64,000 nt of DNA, taken from positions 1,102,737-1,166,736 of the forward strand of contig MNCI01017497.1 in the NCBI GenBank assembly GCA_015680685.1. Reading direction: 5' to 3'. This document shows, one piece after another, positions 12,331 through 24,483 of the stretch; position 1 is the stretch's first letter; the number at the start of each line of letters is the position of its first letter. Position numbers and translations under genes: made by a program. This DNA comes from Gnetum montanum. Taxonomy: Eukaryota; Streptophyta; Gnetopsida; Gnetales; Gnetaceae. The notes under the pieces are model-generated. The model was not told the DNA's origin. It did not search any database and saw only the letters and a program-made list of their open reading frames with translations.

Positions 12331-12338
12331 TGGGGGTA
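12331..12338 (+). other. Polypurine tract of element A
   Basis: TGGGGGTA directly precedes the 3' LTR (TG at 12339). The tract would prime plus-strand DNA. Related tracts precede the LTR of B (14415-14422) and the C LTR. Confidence 0.75.
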
Positions 12339-13249
12339 TGTGAGTTGTGTTTTTAGTTGCATTGATGAGGCCTAGTCAATGAGGCCTTGTCAACGAGGCC
12401 CTATTGATGCATGCAATGATGCATCAATGAGTCCCTGTCGACATAGGATCTACATTTGCCTATAAATACTATCTCATTAGCTGCATTTATGGCATTTCTT
12501 ATCATAGTAGTAGCAAAGCTCTTATAGTTTTCTCATTTGAGAGTTAGAATATTTTTGCGCATGCCTGCAATAGGAGTCATTGAGTGTACGAATCTTTACT
12601 TGAGCATTGTTGTACCTGAGCATGATAGTGTGTTCAATAATAAAGATGAGCTTTTTGATAAACCTTGTAGCATTTTGGATAGATTAAATATTTTATTTAT
12701 GCATTTAATGTTTTTAATCAGTTATTCAGTATTTTCTAGTAATTAAGCTAATTAAGATAATTAAGCAAGATAAGCTAGATAGATTAAATCCATAAGTACA
12801 ACCACTTCGAGCACAACATGTATTCGCTTGGTAATCCCAGAAGTGTTACTACTTGGGACACCCAGTAATGTAGTGCTTGGTAACCCAGCAGTGGATATGT
12901 GGGTTCAAGATGTGTATGAAAAGTGGGAATGGATGCTTATGTTAGGATTAGTTAGAGATCAGTTAGTTAGTTAATTTAGATTAGTCATTAAATTATTATA
13001 TATCTCTCTCTTGAAGCACCCAAAAACATGAAACATAAAATGATAAAAATAATATGCCTTGATTACTCTTAACCATACCATTATGCTTCACAAGTGTAAT
13101 TGGGAAGACAACAAATGACCTTAGGGCAAGGTTCACTTCCTAGAAAACTAATGTACTAGAAACTGTAATGTCCATGGAATTTAACTAGATTGTGTGTGAA
13201 CTATTTGTGATTTGTATGGTTGGGTGTAGGGGTACCCCGCTACTCATCA
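12339..13249 (+). repeat. Element A 3' LTR
   Basis: It starts TGTGAGTTGTG, ends ACTCATCA, and aligns with 71-958. It preserves a clean TATAAATA (12461-12468) just after the palindromic U3 repeats (12358-12455) and AATAAA near 12640 in R. Confidence 0.9.
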
Positions 13250-13254
13250 AGTAG
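13250..13254. repeat. Target-site duplication AGTAG, right copy
   Basis: It matches 66-70 exactly and directly follows the CA end of the 3' LTR of element A. Confidence 0.85.
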
Positions 13255-14175
13255 GAGTAGCTTGCCAAGGTATCCATAAAGTTGAGGAGGTTGGTAACAA
13301 AAAATCATAATCTCTCAATGAAGGAAGTCTGCGCTCTTCACCAGAAATCAACAATAGAGATTGTTTCCTAGAAGAATGAGGTCCTCAAGTTTGAAAGGGT
13401 CCAAAATCATTATAGGTATCAGGTTGGCCTTTAAAATGAAATCAATGAAAAATAAATCAAACTAGCGAAAGCAAAAGTCAATGGGGCCCTCCAGTAACTA
13501 CAATAAGATGGTGGCATGTGAAAGCTCATCTTTAATGGACTAAATGTAGATAACAAGATAGAAAGCCACCTTAGGGAGCTACAAATCAAAGAGATGATGG
13601 AGTACATGGAGCTTGCCAATCTTCATTATGCAAACTTGGCAATGTTGACTGCTGGAAGGTTAAGGTTAGAACTGGAGCAACAAGTCGCTAACTCATACCT
13701 CTTATATGGGGTAGAGTTTAAGCATCATAAGGAGACAAGGAAAAAATTAGAAATGATCAATGTTAAGATTGAATTCCTCAAAGTCCTATTCATAGATCAA
13801 CGATCAACATATGAGGACCTAGTGAGAAGAATGAGTGAGTACTAAGAGTTGCAGAATATTGTTTGAGTGTTCAACATTGAATGCAAATAATTTACTTCCT
13901 AGTTTGTCAATGTGAGGGATTTTTTCCCTATCAGGACCTATTTGTGGAATGTTCCTATATCGGTCCATATTGGTGATGTTGCGTGGACCATGTACAATCT
14001 CCAGAGTAAGAAGAAGATGATGAAAGCACTACTGGATGCTTATCTTTCACTAGTAGTTGTAGTTGCTTTAGGATAACCAACACTGCCATAGCCTAAACCA
14101 CAACCATTGTGTGTAGTAGAGGCAAGGAAAGCTCCTTCAGCATCTTAGGAGCCTCAACTTCTTGGGATCATTTAA
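13255..14175 (+). pseudogene. Element B extra-ORF C-terminal part
   Basis: This is homologous to 11190-12093 of element A. It includes an 83-codon open stretch (13594-13845) with clear heptads (ELANLHYANL, LRLELEQQV, KKLEMINVKIEFLKVL). The frame then continues through stops to TAA at 14173-14175, which lies where A has its TGA. Together with 1-65 it shows that B was interrupted inside this ORF by element A. It is a coiled-coil protein of unknown role. Confidence 0.7.
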
Positions 14176-14422
14176 TTTTTTTCTCTCATCTTCAAGTTAC
14201 CAAAGGGATTTTGCTATTAATTTTTGTAACAATGTTTAATTTTCTTTTCATAAATATCAATTTTTGTAAAAGTTGTAAATTCGTATACTTGGGCACTTAG
14301 TGTTAATTTGAGTTAGTCTGATTCAATTAGTTAATAATTCCTTACCTTTCTAGAATTATGTAAAGAACTTATTTATTCCTTTTGTTCACTTGAGGATAAG
14401 TTTTCATTTTATTATGGTGGTA
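14176..14422 (+). other. Element B 3' untranslated end and polypurine tract
   Basis: It aligns with 12094-12338 of A, including 'acttgaggataagtttt' and a weak purine tract (ATGGTGGTA) next to the LTR. Confidence 0.65.
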
Positions 14423-15157
14423 TGCTGAGTCATTGTTGGTAGGATCTAGTTGATGCATTTCATGTTGATGTGATCCCTTTAACATGTATCCATCAATGTA
14501 GCTATGTTGACATGTATTTTTCAATGTAGTTGTGTCAACACGTACCCATGAATGCATGATTTGATGCATCGACACATATGCGTCAATAGAGTGTTTGGTC
14601 TTACCTATATAAATTCATGCACCCATCGTATTTATAACATTCATTATGAAATAACATAGTAGAGCTCTTGAAATTTTTTCATTTTAGATAGAGAATATTT
14701 TCCAAGTACCCATAGTAGAAGTTGAGAAGTTCACAGATCTTTATTCAAGTATTGATGTACCTAGACAGCTTAATGTAAACACCAATCAAGACGAGCTCTC
14801 TTAATAAACTTTGTAGCACTTAGACTTAGCACAATATTTACTTAATGCATTTATTGTTTATTTAATTTACTTTCATGCATTTAATTAATTAACTGAATAT
14901 GGATAATTAATGTACATTAGTACAACCATCTCGAGTATATGTTAATGCTTGGTAATTCAAGTAGTGCTTATGCTTGGTAATTCAACCATATCATTTTACC
15001 TCACAAGTGGAACTGGGAAGACAATGATTACATCTTTAAGATTCACGACCTAGATAAGGTGTACTTAGAGAACTAAAGTCTATAGAATTCGATCAAATCT
15101 CTTAGTGAATGTTAGTGATTCATATGGTTGGGCATAGGGACTACTTGCTACTCATCA
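14423..15157 (+). repeat. Element B 3' LTR
   Basis: It starts TGCTGAGTC, ends CTACTCATCA, and shares blocks with the LTRs of A (AGAGCTCTTG, GAGAATATTTTCC, ATCTTTATTCAAG, ATATGGTTGGGCATAGG) but is shorter and quite diverged. The U3 palindrome array (14450-14590) uses other words (TTGATGCAT, ATCAATGTAG, TTGACATGTA), and TATATAAA follows at 14606-14613. B's 5' LTR is outside the window. Confidence 0.8.
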
Positions 15158-15880
15158 AAGCACTAGTATTATTTGCTAAAAAGGAGAATGAAACCTTAAG
15201 ATTGTGTTATTACTATAACTTGATAAATAAATATACCATCAAGAAGAAGTATTCAGTGCCTTTGTGTCAGATTTATTTGATCAGCTAACAAGAGCTTGAA
15301 CATTCACTTGGCTTGATCTTTACCATGGATATTATTAGGTGTTTATTATTGAAGGTGATGAGGAGAACAAAACATGTGCAACATACTATGGATTTTATGA
15401 ATAGATGATGATGGTCTTTGGATGATGTAATGATTTTATCTTTTTTGTATGTGCATGAATGAAGTGTTTCACTAGTACCTTGACAAAGTTTTTGTTGTTT
15501 ATGTGCATAACATTTTGAAGTACTTTCATTTTATGAAAGAGCACCTTCAATACTTGGAGTTGATGTTCTCAAAATTACAAGAGCAAAAGTTGTATGTAAA
15601 GTGAAACAATTATGAATTTGGTAGAGATGAGGTAAAATTCTTATGGTACATTATTGGTGGTGGAAAAATGAAGTTGGATCAACAAAAGGTAAAGGCATTA
15701 TAGCTTGTATTTTTCCTAAGAACATACATGAACTAGGATAGTTTTTGACATTGATGAGTTATTATAGAAAGTTCATCAAAGGGCTCTCAAGAGTCTCAAC
15801 AATTATGAAAAATTTGTATAAGAAAGAAGTTGCTTAAAGATGAAAGGATAGGTGCGAGAATGCTTTTGACAAGATGCACA
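15158..15880 (+). pseudogene. Gypsy reverse transcriptase fragment J
   Basis: Decayed RT is readable over several frames: RLCYYYNLINKYTIK (RLCVDY..LNK-type block), GDEENKT..YYGFYE, a weakened active-site region (LTKFLLFMCITF, which replaces FVVVYLDDIL), EHLQYLELMFSKLQ, EFGRDEVKFL and YKKEVA..WKDRCENAFDKMH. It looks like the chromovirus type and is the DNA into which B was inserted. It breaks off at the foldback at 15827-15904. Confidence 0.75.
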
Positions 15881-15904
15881 TATCCTTTCATCTTTAAGCA
15901 ACTT
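15827..15904. repeat. Perfect 24-bp inverted repeat
   Basis: 15827-15850 is the exact reverse complement of 15881-15904, with a 30-nt loop. The left arm belongs to the gypsy RT reading frame; the right arm begins where the gypsy homology stops and LINE sequence follows. Confidence 0.9.
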
Positions 15905-15940
15905 AGAAAACATAGAGAAAACTTAGAAAACATAGAGAAA
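15901..15940. repeat. Tandem duplication of a 20-bp unit
   Basis: The unit ACTTAGAAAACATAGAGAAA occurs twice in direct succession at the start of the LINE homology. Confidence 0.85.
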
Positions 15941-17060
15941 ATTAACATATGATATTCATTGACTTAGAAAAAGTATATGGTAGAGTGCCTAGAGATATTA
16001 TTTGCTAGGCCTTGTAGAGGAAAAACATCCCTAATAAATATATTAAAGTGATTCAAGATATGTATGAAGGAGCTACTACTAAAGTTAGAACAACTTATGG
16101 AATAACATTTGATTTTCCAGTCACATTAGGTTTACATTAAAGGTTTACACTTAGCTAATACTAATTTGCCATTATTATGAATTAATTAACAAAGAAAATA
16201 TAAGATGAAATCCCTTGATATATGCTATTTGCAGATGATATTGTGTTGGTGGATACAACTCAAGAAAATATTGTTGGTAAAATGATGAAGTGGAGACATG
16301 CTCTAGAATCAAAAGGCTTAAAAATTAGCAAAAGTAAGATAGAATATATGGAATTCAATTTTAGTTAAAATATAAATAGTGGTGAAATAAAAGTGATAAT
16401 TCAAGGAAAAAAGTCTATCACTACAAATAATTTCAATACCTAGGATAAATTCTTTAATTAGATGATGAAATTAATAAAGATATTAGAAATAGAATTGAGG
16501 TAGGATCATCAAAATAGAGATAGGATAGTGGTATCCTATGTAATAAAAGAATGATAATTAAATAAAATGGAAAATTCTATAGGAAAACAATCAAGCCTAC
16601 TATCTTAAATGGTGTTGAACATTAGGCAGTATAAAAAAGGCATGAACAACAAATTAATATGGTAGAAATGCGAATTCTTTGGTAGATATTGAATGTTACT
16701 AGAAAAGATAAACTACATAATACAAACATTAGAGAAAGACTTGAAGTGGCTTCTATTTTAAATAAGCTACAAGAATGATACCTTAGATGATTTGGAAATG
16801 TGTAACGAAGACAAGACAATGAGCCTATAAAAAAAGGTTACTACATTACTATTTGAGAAAAGCCACTAAAAGGAAGATCAAAGAAGAAATGGAAAAAATG
16901 ATCAAACATGATATGAAGAAACTAAAAATAAAACAAATCTAGCTCTTCATAGAGGTAAACAGTGAAAAATAACTCATGTAGCCAATTCCATTTTGTTGGT
17001 ACAAGGCTAGGATGATGATGAAATGGATGATTTTTAATGGAAGGATTGCTAGGTATTTAT
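15915..17060 (+). pseudogene. Non-LTR retrotransposon (plant RTE-like LINE) reverse transcriptase 3' part
   Basis: The frame reads, with stops, FIDLEKVYGRVPRDI, YIKVIQDMYEGATTKVRT, DFPVTLGLH, YMLFADDIVLVD (FADD catalytic box intact) and ESKGLKISKSKIEYMEFNFS, then the C-terminal block (ITHVANSILL). These blocks are typical of abundant plant LINE RTs; the clade (RTE) is my inference. The ATGATGATG-type end at about 17010-17025 fits RTE 3' ends. The 5' part, including endonuclease, is missing, as in most 5'-truncated LINE copies. Confidence 0.8.
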
Positions 17061-18790
17061 ACTCATAAGGGTATGCTAGGGTTTAGCAAAAAGTGTAAAT
17101 TCTATTAGGAAAACTAAAAATAAAAAGAAAATACAAATAACCTAGAATGTTAAAAATTAATAAATTAATATGGAACCATACCTAGTGTTGGCTTAATAAG
17201 GTATCCCTTACAAGCTAGCTAATAGCTATGTCTACCCTTCAATTTTAATCAAGTGTCTAAGGTTCAAACATGACTAAGCTATTATCATGTTCTACTTTAA
17301 AAGAACATGAAAAATAATTAAAAATACTAAAAAAAATTGTTGATGATCATTTGGAACCACCAACATTGGGGGCCTTTGGTCCCATGACCTAGGATCATAG
17401 GAAACGAAGGTGTTCTTCAAATAGGGTTTAGGTGCTTATTGGTCTCTGGCAACACCAAGGTCTAGATACCTCCAAACACACTCAGTGGTTATGAAATGAA
17501 CTAAATGTAAATATGTGTTTGCTGTTGTGAGTGTTGAAATGGTTGGGTTGTGTATGAAACTATAGTTGACTATCATAAAAGAAATTTAACTAACTTTGTC
17601 AAATATTGTGAGTTGTTGAAGTTTCCTATTTTTTCTAATTACTTACTCTATATAGTCTTTATAGTATGTTACTTGTAATAAATAAAATTTCACAAAATTG
17701 TTTAAACAAAATTCTGCCAATCTACTCCTAATTTCCCCTAGAGAGAACGTTCCAAAAGAAAACTAAAAGCAGAGTAAGATTCGATGGCTTTTAGAAAGAG
17801 AAGAGAAAAGAAAGCATATTTGTGTGGAATGTCAAAAATTTACTCAAGATAAATTGACATGAGGAAACAATTCATAATAAAGGTATTTTAATTCAATCTA
17901 ACTACAAATTGTCCAAACCCTCTGAGCTCAATAAGCAGTTTCATATAAGACAATCTTATTACACTACTAAAATTGCTACATAAATGACAAAGTATGAGCT
18001 TCTATTTTGACTAGTTAATAGTTGTTAAGAATTGCATTCAATAGAGCTGTCATAAAAATTTGACGATTTTAGTATTGAAATATCAAGGCAATACACTTTA
18101 AAACAATGAAGCTATTTTAGTCATCTCAAAATATCAAAGATTTTCCTAAATCTTCTATGTTCAAAATAGGCAATTTTGTTAACACATTACTATTAAATTG
18201 CTCGAGAGAATTTTCAACATAAGGTCTTTTATGAAAACCCTAATAGGGGTCTACTATTGCACAAAATTAGAGCTATAAGAACAATCTAAAAAATCTCAAA
18301 ATTAAATGCCAAGCATGCTACTATCAAAACTATTAGCTAAGTAACTTGAACAAAATGGGAAGAAATGAACTCACAAGATTAAAGTAAAGCAACTAAATTA
18401 ATGTCTTTAACAAGCCATACTTTACAAGAAATCTTTAATATTCTTCCAAGTTGCTTCTTCTAAATCCCCCCCTAAATTCTACCTTTGAAGGTCCTTTTAT
18501 AGTGACCTTAGGGTAGTTACGATAATCATGAGAAGTTAAGAGTATTACAAATATCTAGGGAATTTATTCCTAACTACCTTAAGAAGTCATAACTTCTATG
18601 AGAAGAATAAGCCAAAGTTAAAAAGTGTCTTTTTTGGTAATTACAACCATACAAATATCAAGGGGATACAATTGTAACTTCCATAGGAAGTTATAATTTC
18701 TGTTGAAATTTTTAATCCCCAAGAAAATAACATTGTAATTATCTAATGTTTATAAATTCTTCTTTTAAACTGCAAAACCCTTTTTTCTAT
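17061..18790 (-). repeat. AT-rich region with a possible minus-strand LTR
   Basis: No ORF is convincing. A minus-strand CTATAAAAGG (18493-18502) with AT-rich flanks and a 40-bp imperfectly repetitive 'acttcttaaggtag/acttcctatggaag' area upstream (18540-18700) looks like an LTR promoter, perhaps the 3' LTR of the chromovirus H. LTR ends could not be fixed. Confidence 0.3.
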
Positions 18791-20578
18791 TTTTTAAAAA
18801 ATCTTGCACATTGTAATGATGATAATAATAATAATGAAAAATATTAAGGCTACATGGCCTTAAGGCCTTGTGTATCTACACATTTATGTTTGATGTGTAG
18901 GCCTTTGAAGTTGTACATAGGCCTTGTGGCTTTCATGCCAAGTGCTGTGCTACCTTGTTCTTGTGCTGGAATGTAGTGTCATCATTAGTCTTTGCCTATC
19001 TACCTTTTTTGCCCATTTTTCTGCACATGCTCTTGGATTTGTGGCTAGTAGAGTCTCATAGTTGTGCATTTAGCAATTTTTGTAGATTTTCTGTTTGAAT
19101 TTGTAGGAGGAGTTGCATTATTATTGCTTGTTTTCCATCAGTGGATGAGATCTCTCCAATGGAGCCATATGTCTGCTTTTGTTACTTCTACATTTATCTT
19201 CTTGCTGCACCTTGAATGTTATTTTGTTTTAGCAACAAACCTTGCATTTTGCATCTATGTGCTAAATCTTGCAAAAATGACAAAAAATGAAATTTCGCTA
19301 GGCCTAAAGACTTGCTCCTGTTGTTGCTGTCAAGCTACAATAAGATCATTGGTGATGTCAATGCTCTTGGAACCTATTGTTGGTTACCATTTTCTTCTAC
19401 CCCTAGTGACCTGAATTCATGTTTTGATGAGGAATTTGGGAGCATGAACAAAGCACAAGAATGTCAATGGCATTTTCATTTTCATTTTCCTTTTAGGTTT
19501 GGAGCTTACCCTTCCAAATTCCAAGGTACAAAAAATCATTTTGTGTTTATTTTTATTGTAGATGCTTGATACAATGGAGATTAGGATTTCAAATTTGTAT
19601 ATAAGTAAAGACATTTTGCATGATGTTTGATTTCTTAGTGCTTGACCGCATATACTTGATTTGAGTAGGAATGGTAAGTGTAGAATATGGGCATCCAACA
19701 GCAACTCCAAAAAGTTTTTAAGAATAATTTTTATGAATTGTGAAGCAATAGAAATGAGCACATCAACAATCTATATTATCAGTAGATGTGGATCTCAGGT
19801 TCTAAATTCTTGTTTCAAGCATGTTGTATGCAATAATACTATGAATTTTGCTTCTCCCTTTTAATGAAATAGTTAAATGTGGTAATCTAGTATTATTTCT
19901 TTGTCTTATTTTCAAAATTTATGCATTTTGCTACACAATTTTTTCTCTATACATATGTTAGATGACTTCTAGTTACAATTCCATTGATGCATATGATAGC
20001 ATTACAACAACTATTCAAGCTTTATCACATAAATATATTGTGCATAATACGACCATTTTTACAACTTTTTGGAAATTTAATCTCTTTGTTTCTTAACATT
20101 TTACTTTACATACCATCTCCTTAGAGATTTGTTGCAAGTATCTATATAATCTGTGTTTAAGTTTCATATACAACCTTTATATTTTTAATCATATTTACAC
20201 TTTCTTAGGTTATCCTCCTTGACTTTCTTTTTACATTGTTGCACAATCTATTCTCTTAAACTTTGCTTTATTATTTCCCAATATAATAACATGATTTTCC
20301 ATTCAAAAATTTAATGCTAAAAGCATACTGTGGCAATGACTATTAGGAAATCCAAGACAAATCTTCATTATGCTTACAACCATATATATATCAATTTATG
20401 AAGTATAACCCAAAGAATTCATAATTGGAGAGGAACTAGTAATCCAACCAAGTATATATTACACTCTTTCCAATAGCCATATTTAGAAGATACTCATTCC
20501 AGTGTGAAATGATTAACTGGTCTCATGATTTCATCATCCTTGAATTTAAAGAAGTTGATGTATCCAACTTAATTAAAA

Positions 20579-20610
20579 TAAAATTATTCTAATGTACTAG
20601 AATAATTTTA
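20579..20610. repeat. Perfect 13-bp inverted repeat
   Basis: Arms 20579-20591 and 20598-20610 (TAAAATTATTCTA and its complement) are separated by 6 nt. Confidence 0.85.
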
Positions 20611-20716
20611 AGGAAATAAGATAGTTGTTAAATTTTTCTCAATAAAATGGTATAATTAACTAAAATTAATTATCAATTGATGGTTGATTTTCATTCTTAA
20701 TTACTACCCCTTCATA

Positions 20717-20749
20717 TAGTTGTTAACGGCCACCAATAGTTAACAACTA
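20717..20749. repeat. Perfect 11-bp inverted repeat
   Basis: TAGTTGTTAAC at 20717-20727 is mirrored by GTTAACAACTA at 20739-20749 with an 11-nt spacer. Confidence 0.85.
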
Positions 20750-21189
20750 TTCTTTAACAACTCTCTTATTTCACATATGAGATAATTTGATGGAGAAAAC
20801 TTTAACAACTATCATAAAATACTAAAAGATATAATTAATTAATTAATTATCAAAAAACCATCATAAAAATAAAAAACATAGTAACCAAGGATACCATAAG
20901 CCTAATCCAGTATCCCATGTACTAATGACTCATACACTACCTAATACTTGCTTACTTAAAACTCCAACAAAGGAATTAGTGTAAATATGATTAATTTAAT
21001 AAAATGCTAAAATTAAATAAAACATATTAAAATACTAAAATCATCCACAAAAGTGATTACAAATTATATAGCTCAACCCAAATCATAGCACAAGTGTACA
21101 TATGTAACAAGAAGCGTACTCAACACAAGACATAGACTTATTAAAAACACATCAAGGACTCAAATTGAAAATATATAAAGAGGTAAGGG

Positions 21190-23280
21190 GCATCTAAGAT
21201 TTAGTTGAGTAGGGTGAGTAGATATCTTAGGGTGAGTAGAATATAAGTACTTTTCCACTTTTCAAGTTGCTTGATAGGTCTTATGTTTTTTCTAAATAAC
21301 TTTGACCATAGGATTAATTATACTTCTCAATTGTCTTTCAATCCTATCCATAATCTTAATTGATTGTTCTATAATTGACATCAAGTTGAATCTATATATC
21401 TTATTATTCTACCTCATGATTTGGATTCGACACATACTTTTTTAACATGGAAACATGAAACACATTATAAATTGATTGCAACTACCATGGAAGATCAATC
21501 TGATGGGTAGCTTCTCCTATTTTTCTAACAATTGGAAAGGAGCCAATATAATGTGGTGGTAACTTCCCTTTCCTACCAATCCTCATGATACCTTTTAGAG
21601 GTGAAAATTTAAGAAATACTTGATGTTTAATGTTGAATTTTAAAGGTCTTATTCTAATATTTGCATACATAGTAAATCTATCTTACGTTGTTTGAAGTTT
21701 ATATTTGATGATCCTGATCTACCTTGTAGCCTCTTCAATGATATTTGTTCTGTTCTTCTATCTATCCTCTAGAGTTTTCTAATAAGAAGGTGTATGAAAA
21801 GGTTTATCATACAACACTTCATGGGGGGGCTGGGNGCATGGGGGGCTGCTTTTAAACTAGTTTAGTAGTTGTTGTAGAAAAAAATTTATCAAAGAAAGAA
21901 CTTTGTCCCAACAGTCTTTATAGTCTAGTACACAAGGTTGAAGCATATCTTCTAAGATATGATTCATTCTCTTTATGTGACCATATATTTCTAGATGCTA
22001 CACTAAGATAAGATTCAATGTCGTACCCAAACTCTTCTAAAAAGACAATTGAAATTTAGACATAAAATTTGAATCTCTATCAGATACAGTCTTACTTGAA
22101 ACACCTTGTAATCTAACAATCTCTAACATAAACAACTAAGCAATCTCTTTGATGTTAGCTATTAATTTTGTAGCTAAGAAGTCAGAATATTTAATTAAAA
22201 GACAAATGACCACATGGATAGAAATTTTTCTACTCTTAGTACAAGGTAATCCTATAATGAGATTCATGCCAATGATTTACAATTTTCACTCTAGAATGGT
22301 ATGTGGGTGCAGATAACCATAAGGTCTATGATTCTTTGCCTTAATCTATTTTTCCATATTTCTCTTCATGTGAAGTCATCAATACTATCTCATGATATTC
22401 TAATACATCTTATCACTGCCTAGATGCATCTGATACTTGTTCAAGTAAGCCTCATGTATATGTTTCTATTTGATTGATATTGGAGCATACACTCTACCTT
22501 TAAATCTCAACAAAGTCATAGTTATAACTAAACAAATTTGATCCTTTATTTAAAAGGCTATAATCTTATCCTAATAGTAAGGATTTGAGATTTATTGAGA
22601 GTTGAGTTCATCCCTTAAACTAGGTAAGATAGTGAGGCTATAGAGTTTTCCAACTATTCTAATTAGTGCATCTACCATTATGTTACTCTTACTAGGATGA
22701 TACTGCACTGTGAAGTTAAAATATCCTAAAAGCTTTATCCATATCATCTATCTCATGTTTAGTCCTAGTTAATTCATAACATATTGTAAAGTATTATGGT
22801 TTGTATAGAGAGTCTTATGTTCATCATACAAGTAATGCCTTCAAATCTTAAGAGTAAAGATTATGACACTGAGTTCTAGATTATGCATTAGGTATCTTAT
22901 CTCATGGGGTTCTAACTATCTTGAAGAATAAGTCATTATTTTTTCTTATTGCATGAGAACTTCATCTAAATCTTATTCATATGCATATATGTAAACATTA
23001 TAAGGCTTTGTAGGAGTTATTGAGATTATAGTAGGTATAATGGTTAATCTATTTTTTAACTTCTCAAAAGACTTTTGATAGGTAGTTGTCTAAGAAAAGA
23101 CATAATCATTTCTTAGAAACTTATGTAGACATGAAAAAATATTAGAGAAATCCTTTAACTTGCTAGGTCCAAGATGCTTTTAACTTCATTCACTATAGTT
23201 GGAATGAATTAATCATTAATCATTGACAATTTAGAAGGGTTCACTACTACATCATTTTTTGATAGCATATAACTAAGAAA
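21190..23280 (-). pseudogene. Chromovirus H: RNase H, integrase and C-terminus
   Basis: Read on the minus strand from 23280 downwards: end of RT (FLSYMLSKNDVVVNPSKL), RNase H (YSSR.LEPHEIRY, LELSVIIFTLKI.RHYLY, FTVQYHPSKSNIMVDAL), decayed integrase, then the integrase C-terminus (21482-21670: VFLKFSPLKGIMRIGRKGKL, PHYIGSFPIVRKIGEA) and a tail (YVFHVSMLKKYV) down to about 21200. These are Tekay/Del-type chromovirus signatures. Stops and indels are frequent. The RT palm is missing, at the place where copia LTR G now sits. Confidence 0.8.
21835..21835. other. Single undetermined base in a G-rich repeat
   Basis: One N lies between two near-copies of CATGGGGGGCTG (around 21820 and 21837), so this short stretch may be a misassembly or polishing artefact. 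Confidence 0.6.
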
Positions 23281-23297
23281 ATGGATCTACGTGAGAT

Positions 23298-23315
23298 TGC
23301 ATTGCTCCTATACCA
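23298..23315 (-). other. Copia-type primer-binding site next to LTR G
   Basis: The minus strand reads TGGTATAGGAGCAATGC two bases after the LTR end; the initiator tRNA-Met site begins TGGTATCAGAGC. Its presence shows that G is the remnant of a longer element and not a solo LTR made by clean recombination. Confidence 0.6.
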
Positions 23316-23317
23316 CT

Positions 23318-24483
23318 TGAGGATTTAGATATTAGAAAGGGGTTTGAATTCCCCAACTTGAAATCCAACCTATCATACAAAAAAAGAACAAAATTTACAT
23401 GATTCCCCAACTTGGATAGTCCAAATTCGGAGGGTAGATTCCTTGCACACCTTTGGACTTTGTTTCTTCCAAAATGTGGTTTAGAGGACACCACAACCTT
23501 TATAAGATATGAGATTTTCTATAGAGTGTTTTTTTTGCTGCAAAATCTCTCAACCCCATAAGATCCCAACAAGGTTAGAATGTGGTTTTAAGGATCCCAA
23601 AACCTTTACAAAATTGAGCTATGCTCTAGAGTGTTTTGGTGCTGCAAAACCACTCAATCCCACAGGATCTTAACAAGATCAAAATAGATGCCTTCTCGCA
23701 AAGAGCACATCAACCCCATAGGGTAACATGAAAAAGAAAAGATACAAGGAAAGAATGTAATTATAATTACAAGTCCTTATCGTTGAAGCTTAATTCAACA
23801 TACAATTAGCATACAACCAACCAAATGATGTGATAATAAAGGAAAAGAGTGTAAGATTATAGATATGACAATGATTTCTTTAATGTTAATAATACTTGCA
23901 CAATTCTAAATAATTTGATGTCTTCTTATAGCTTTAGAGTTTTTGAAAATGCCTCGAAACTTATGCAATGGCTATCCAACAACTAGTGTATATGTCTCCT
24001 TCGAAGTTGGGACATCTACATGATATTTGCCTTAATTTTGAAGTGATGTCTCATTTTGAAATGGGATGTCTCTATAGAGACATCTATAGGGAGACCTCTT
24101 CTTTTAGATGGATACATCTACTATTTCTTAGAGACATCATCTTGTGATTTCTTTCTTCTCAAAAAATATGTCTACTATTTTTTGGAGACATCTCCTCAAC
24201 TCTTGAACTTTGGTTCCTGAGGCTTTTTCTTGTTAATTTGGCTTCTTCATAATTCTTGGAGCATCTTCATTTGGTTTGTAGTATTTGGTTTCAGTCCATG
24301 CTTGTTAATGTTCTCATGTTGGCTCATTAGATCTTCATTTTGTTAATTTTTTGTAGATCTTATTTTCTTAGAGTCCTTAGTCTTAATGTCGAGATCTTGT
24401 TCATGTCTCGTAAACACATTGTCCACAATAAACATTCAGTGTTCTGCATTTTCCTTAAGGTTTTGACCTATAAAAAGGTTAAT
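23318..24483 (-). repeat. Copia LTR G
   Basis: It aligns with the minus-strand LTRs at 50934-52169 and 52914-54223: a U5 part with two copies of 'ccactcaacccc.caggat' blocks, AGACATCT repeats (24000-24200), a TATA-like CTATAAGAAG (near 23920-23945) and the U3 start AACCTTTTTATAGGTCAAAACC-like end near 24483. It is inserted in the RT of chromovirus H. Confidence 0.75.

Larger units (their letters stand above)
71..13249 (+). mobile_element. Element A: Athila-lineage Ty3/gypsy retrotransposon, full length, decayed
   Basis: Two direct-repeat LTRs (71-958 and 12339-13249) flank gag, protease, RT, RNase H and integrase in gypsy order, followed by a roughly 5-kb post-pol module with an extra ORF. 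The primer site resembles tRNA-Asp, as in known Athila elements, and the RT has Athila-style blocks (FLDGYSSYNQI, MPFGLCNAPTTF). All coding domains contain stops. The target-site duplication is perfect, so the element inserted as a unit and was not rearranged afterwards at its ends. It was inserted into a related element (B). Confidence 0.9.
18791..21180. other. AT-rich intergenic DNA, no gene seen
   Basis: It contains a short ATA/ATG microsatellite (18815-18835) and two perfect hairpins. Short ORFs around 19064-19864 show no domain, no biased codon use and no homologue that I recognise, so none is called. Confidence 0.6.

Noticed and set aside
19064-19864. Overlapping + strand frames with hydrophobic, Cys-rich stretches
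   Set aside because: No domain, three overlapping frames of equal quality, and T-rich sequence that yields hydrophobic residues by chance.
23318-24483. Solo LTR
   Set aside because: A primer-binding-site remnant follows the LTR, which a clean LTR-LTR recombination would not leave.
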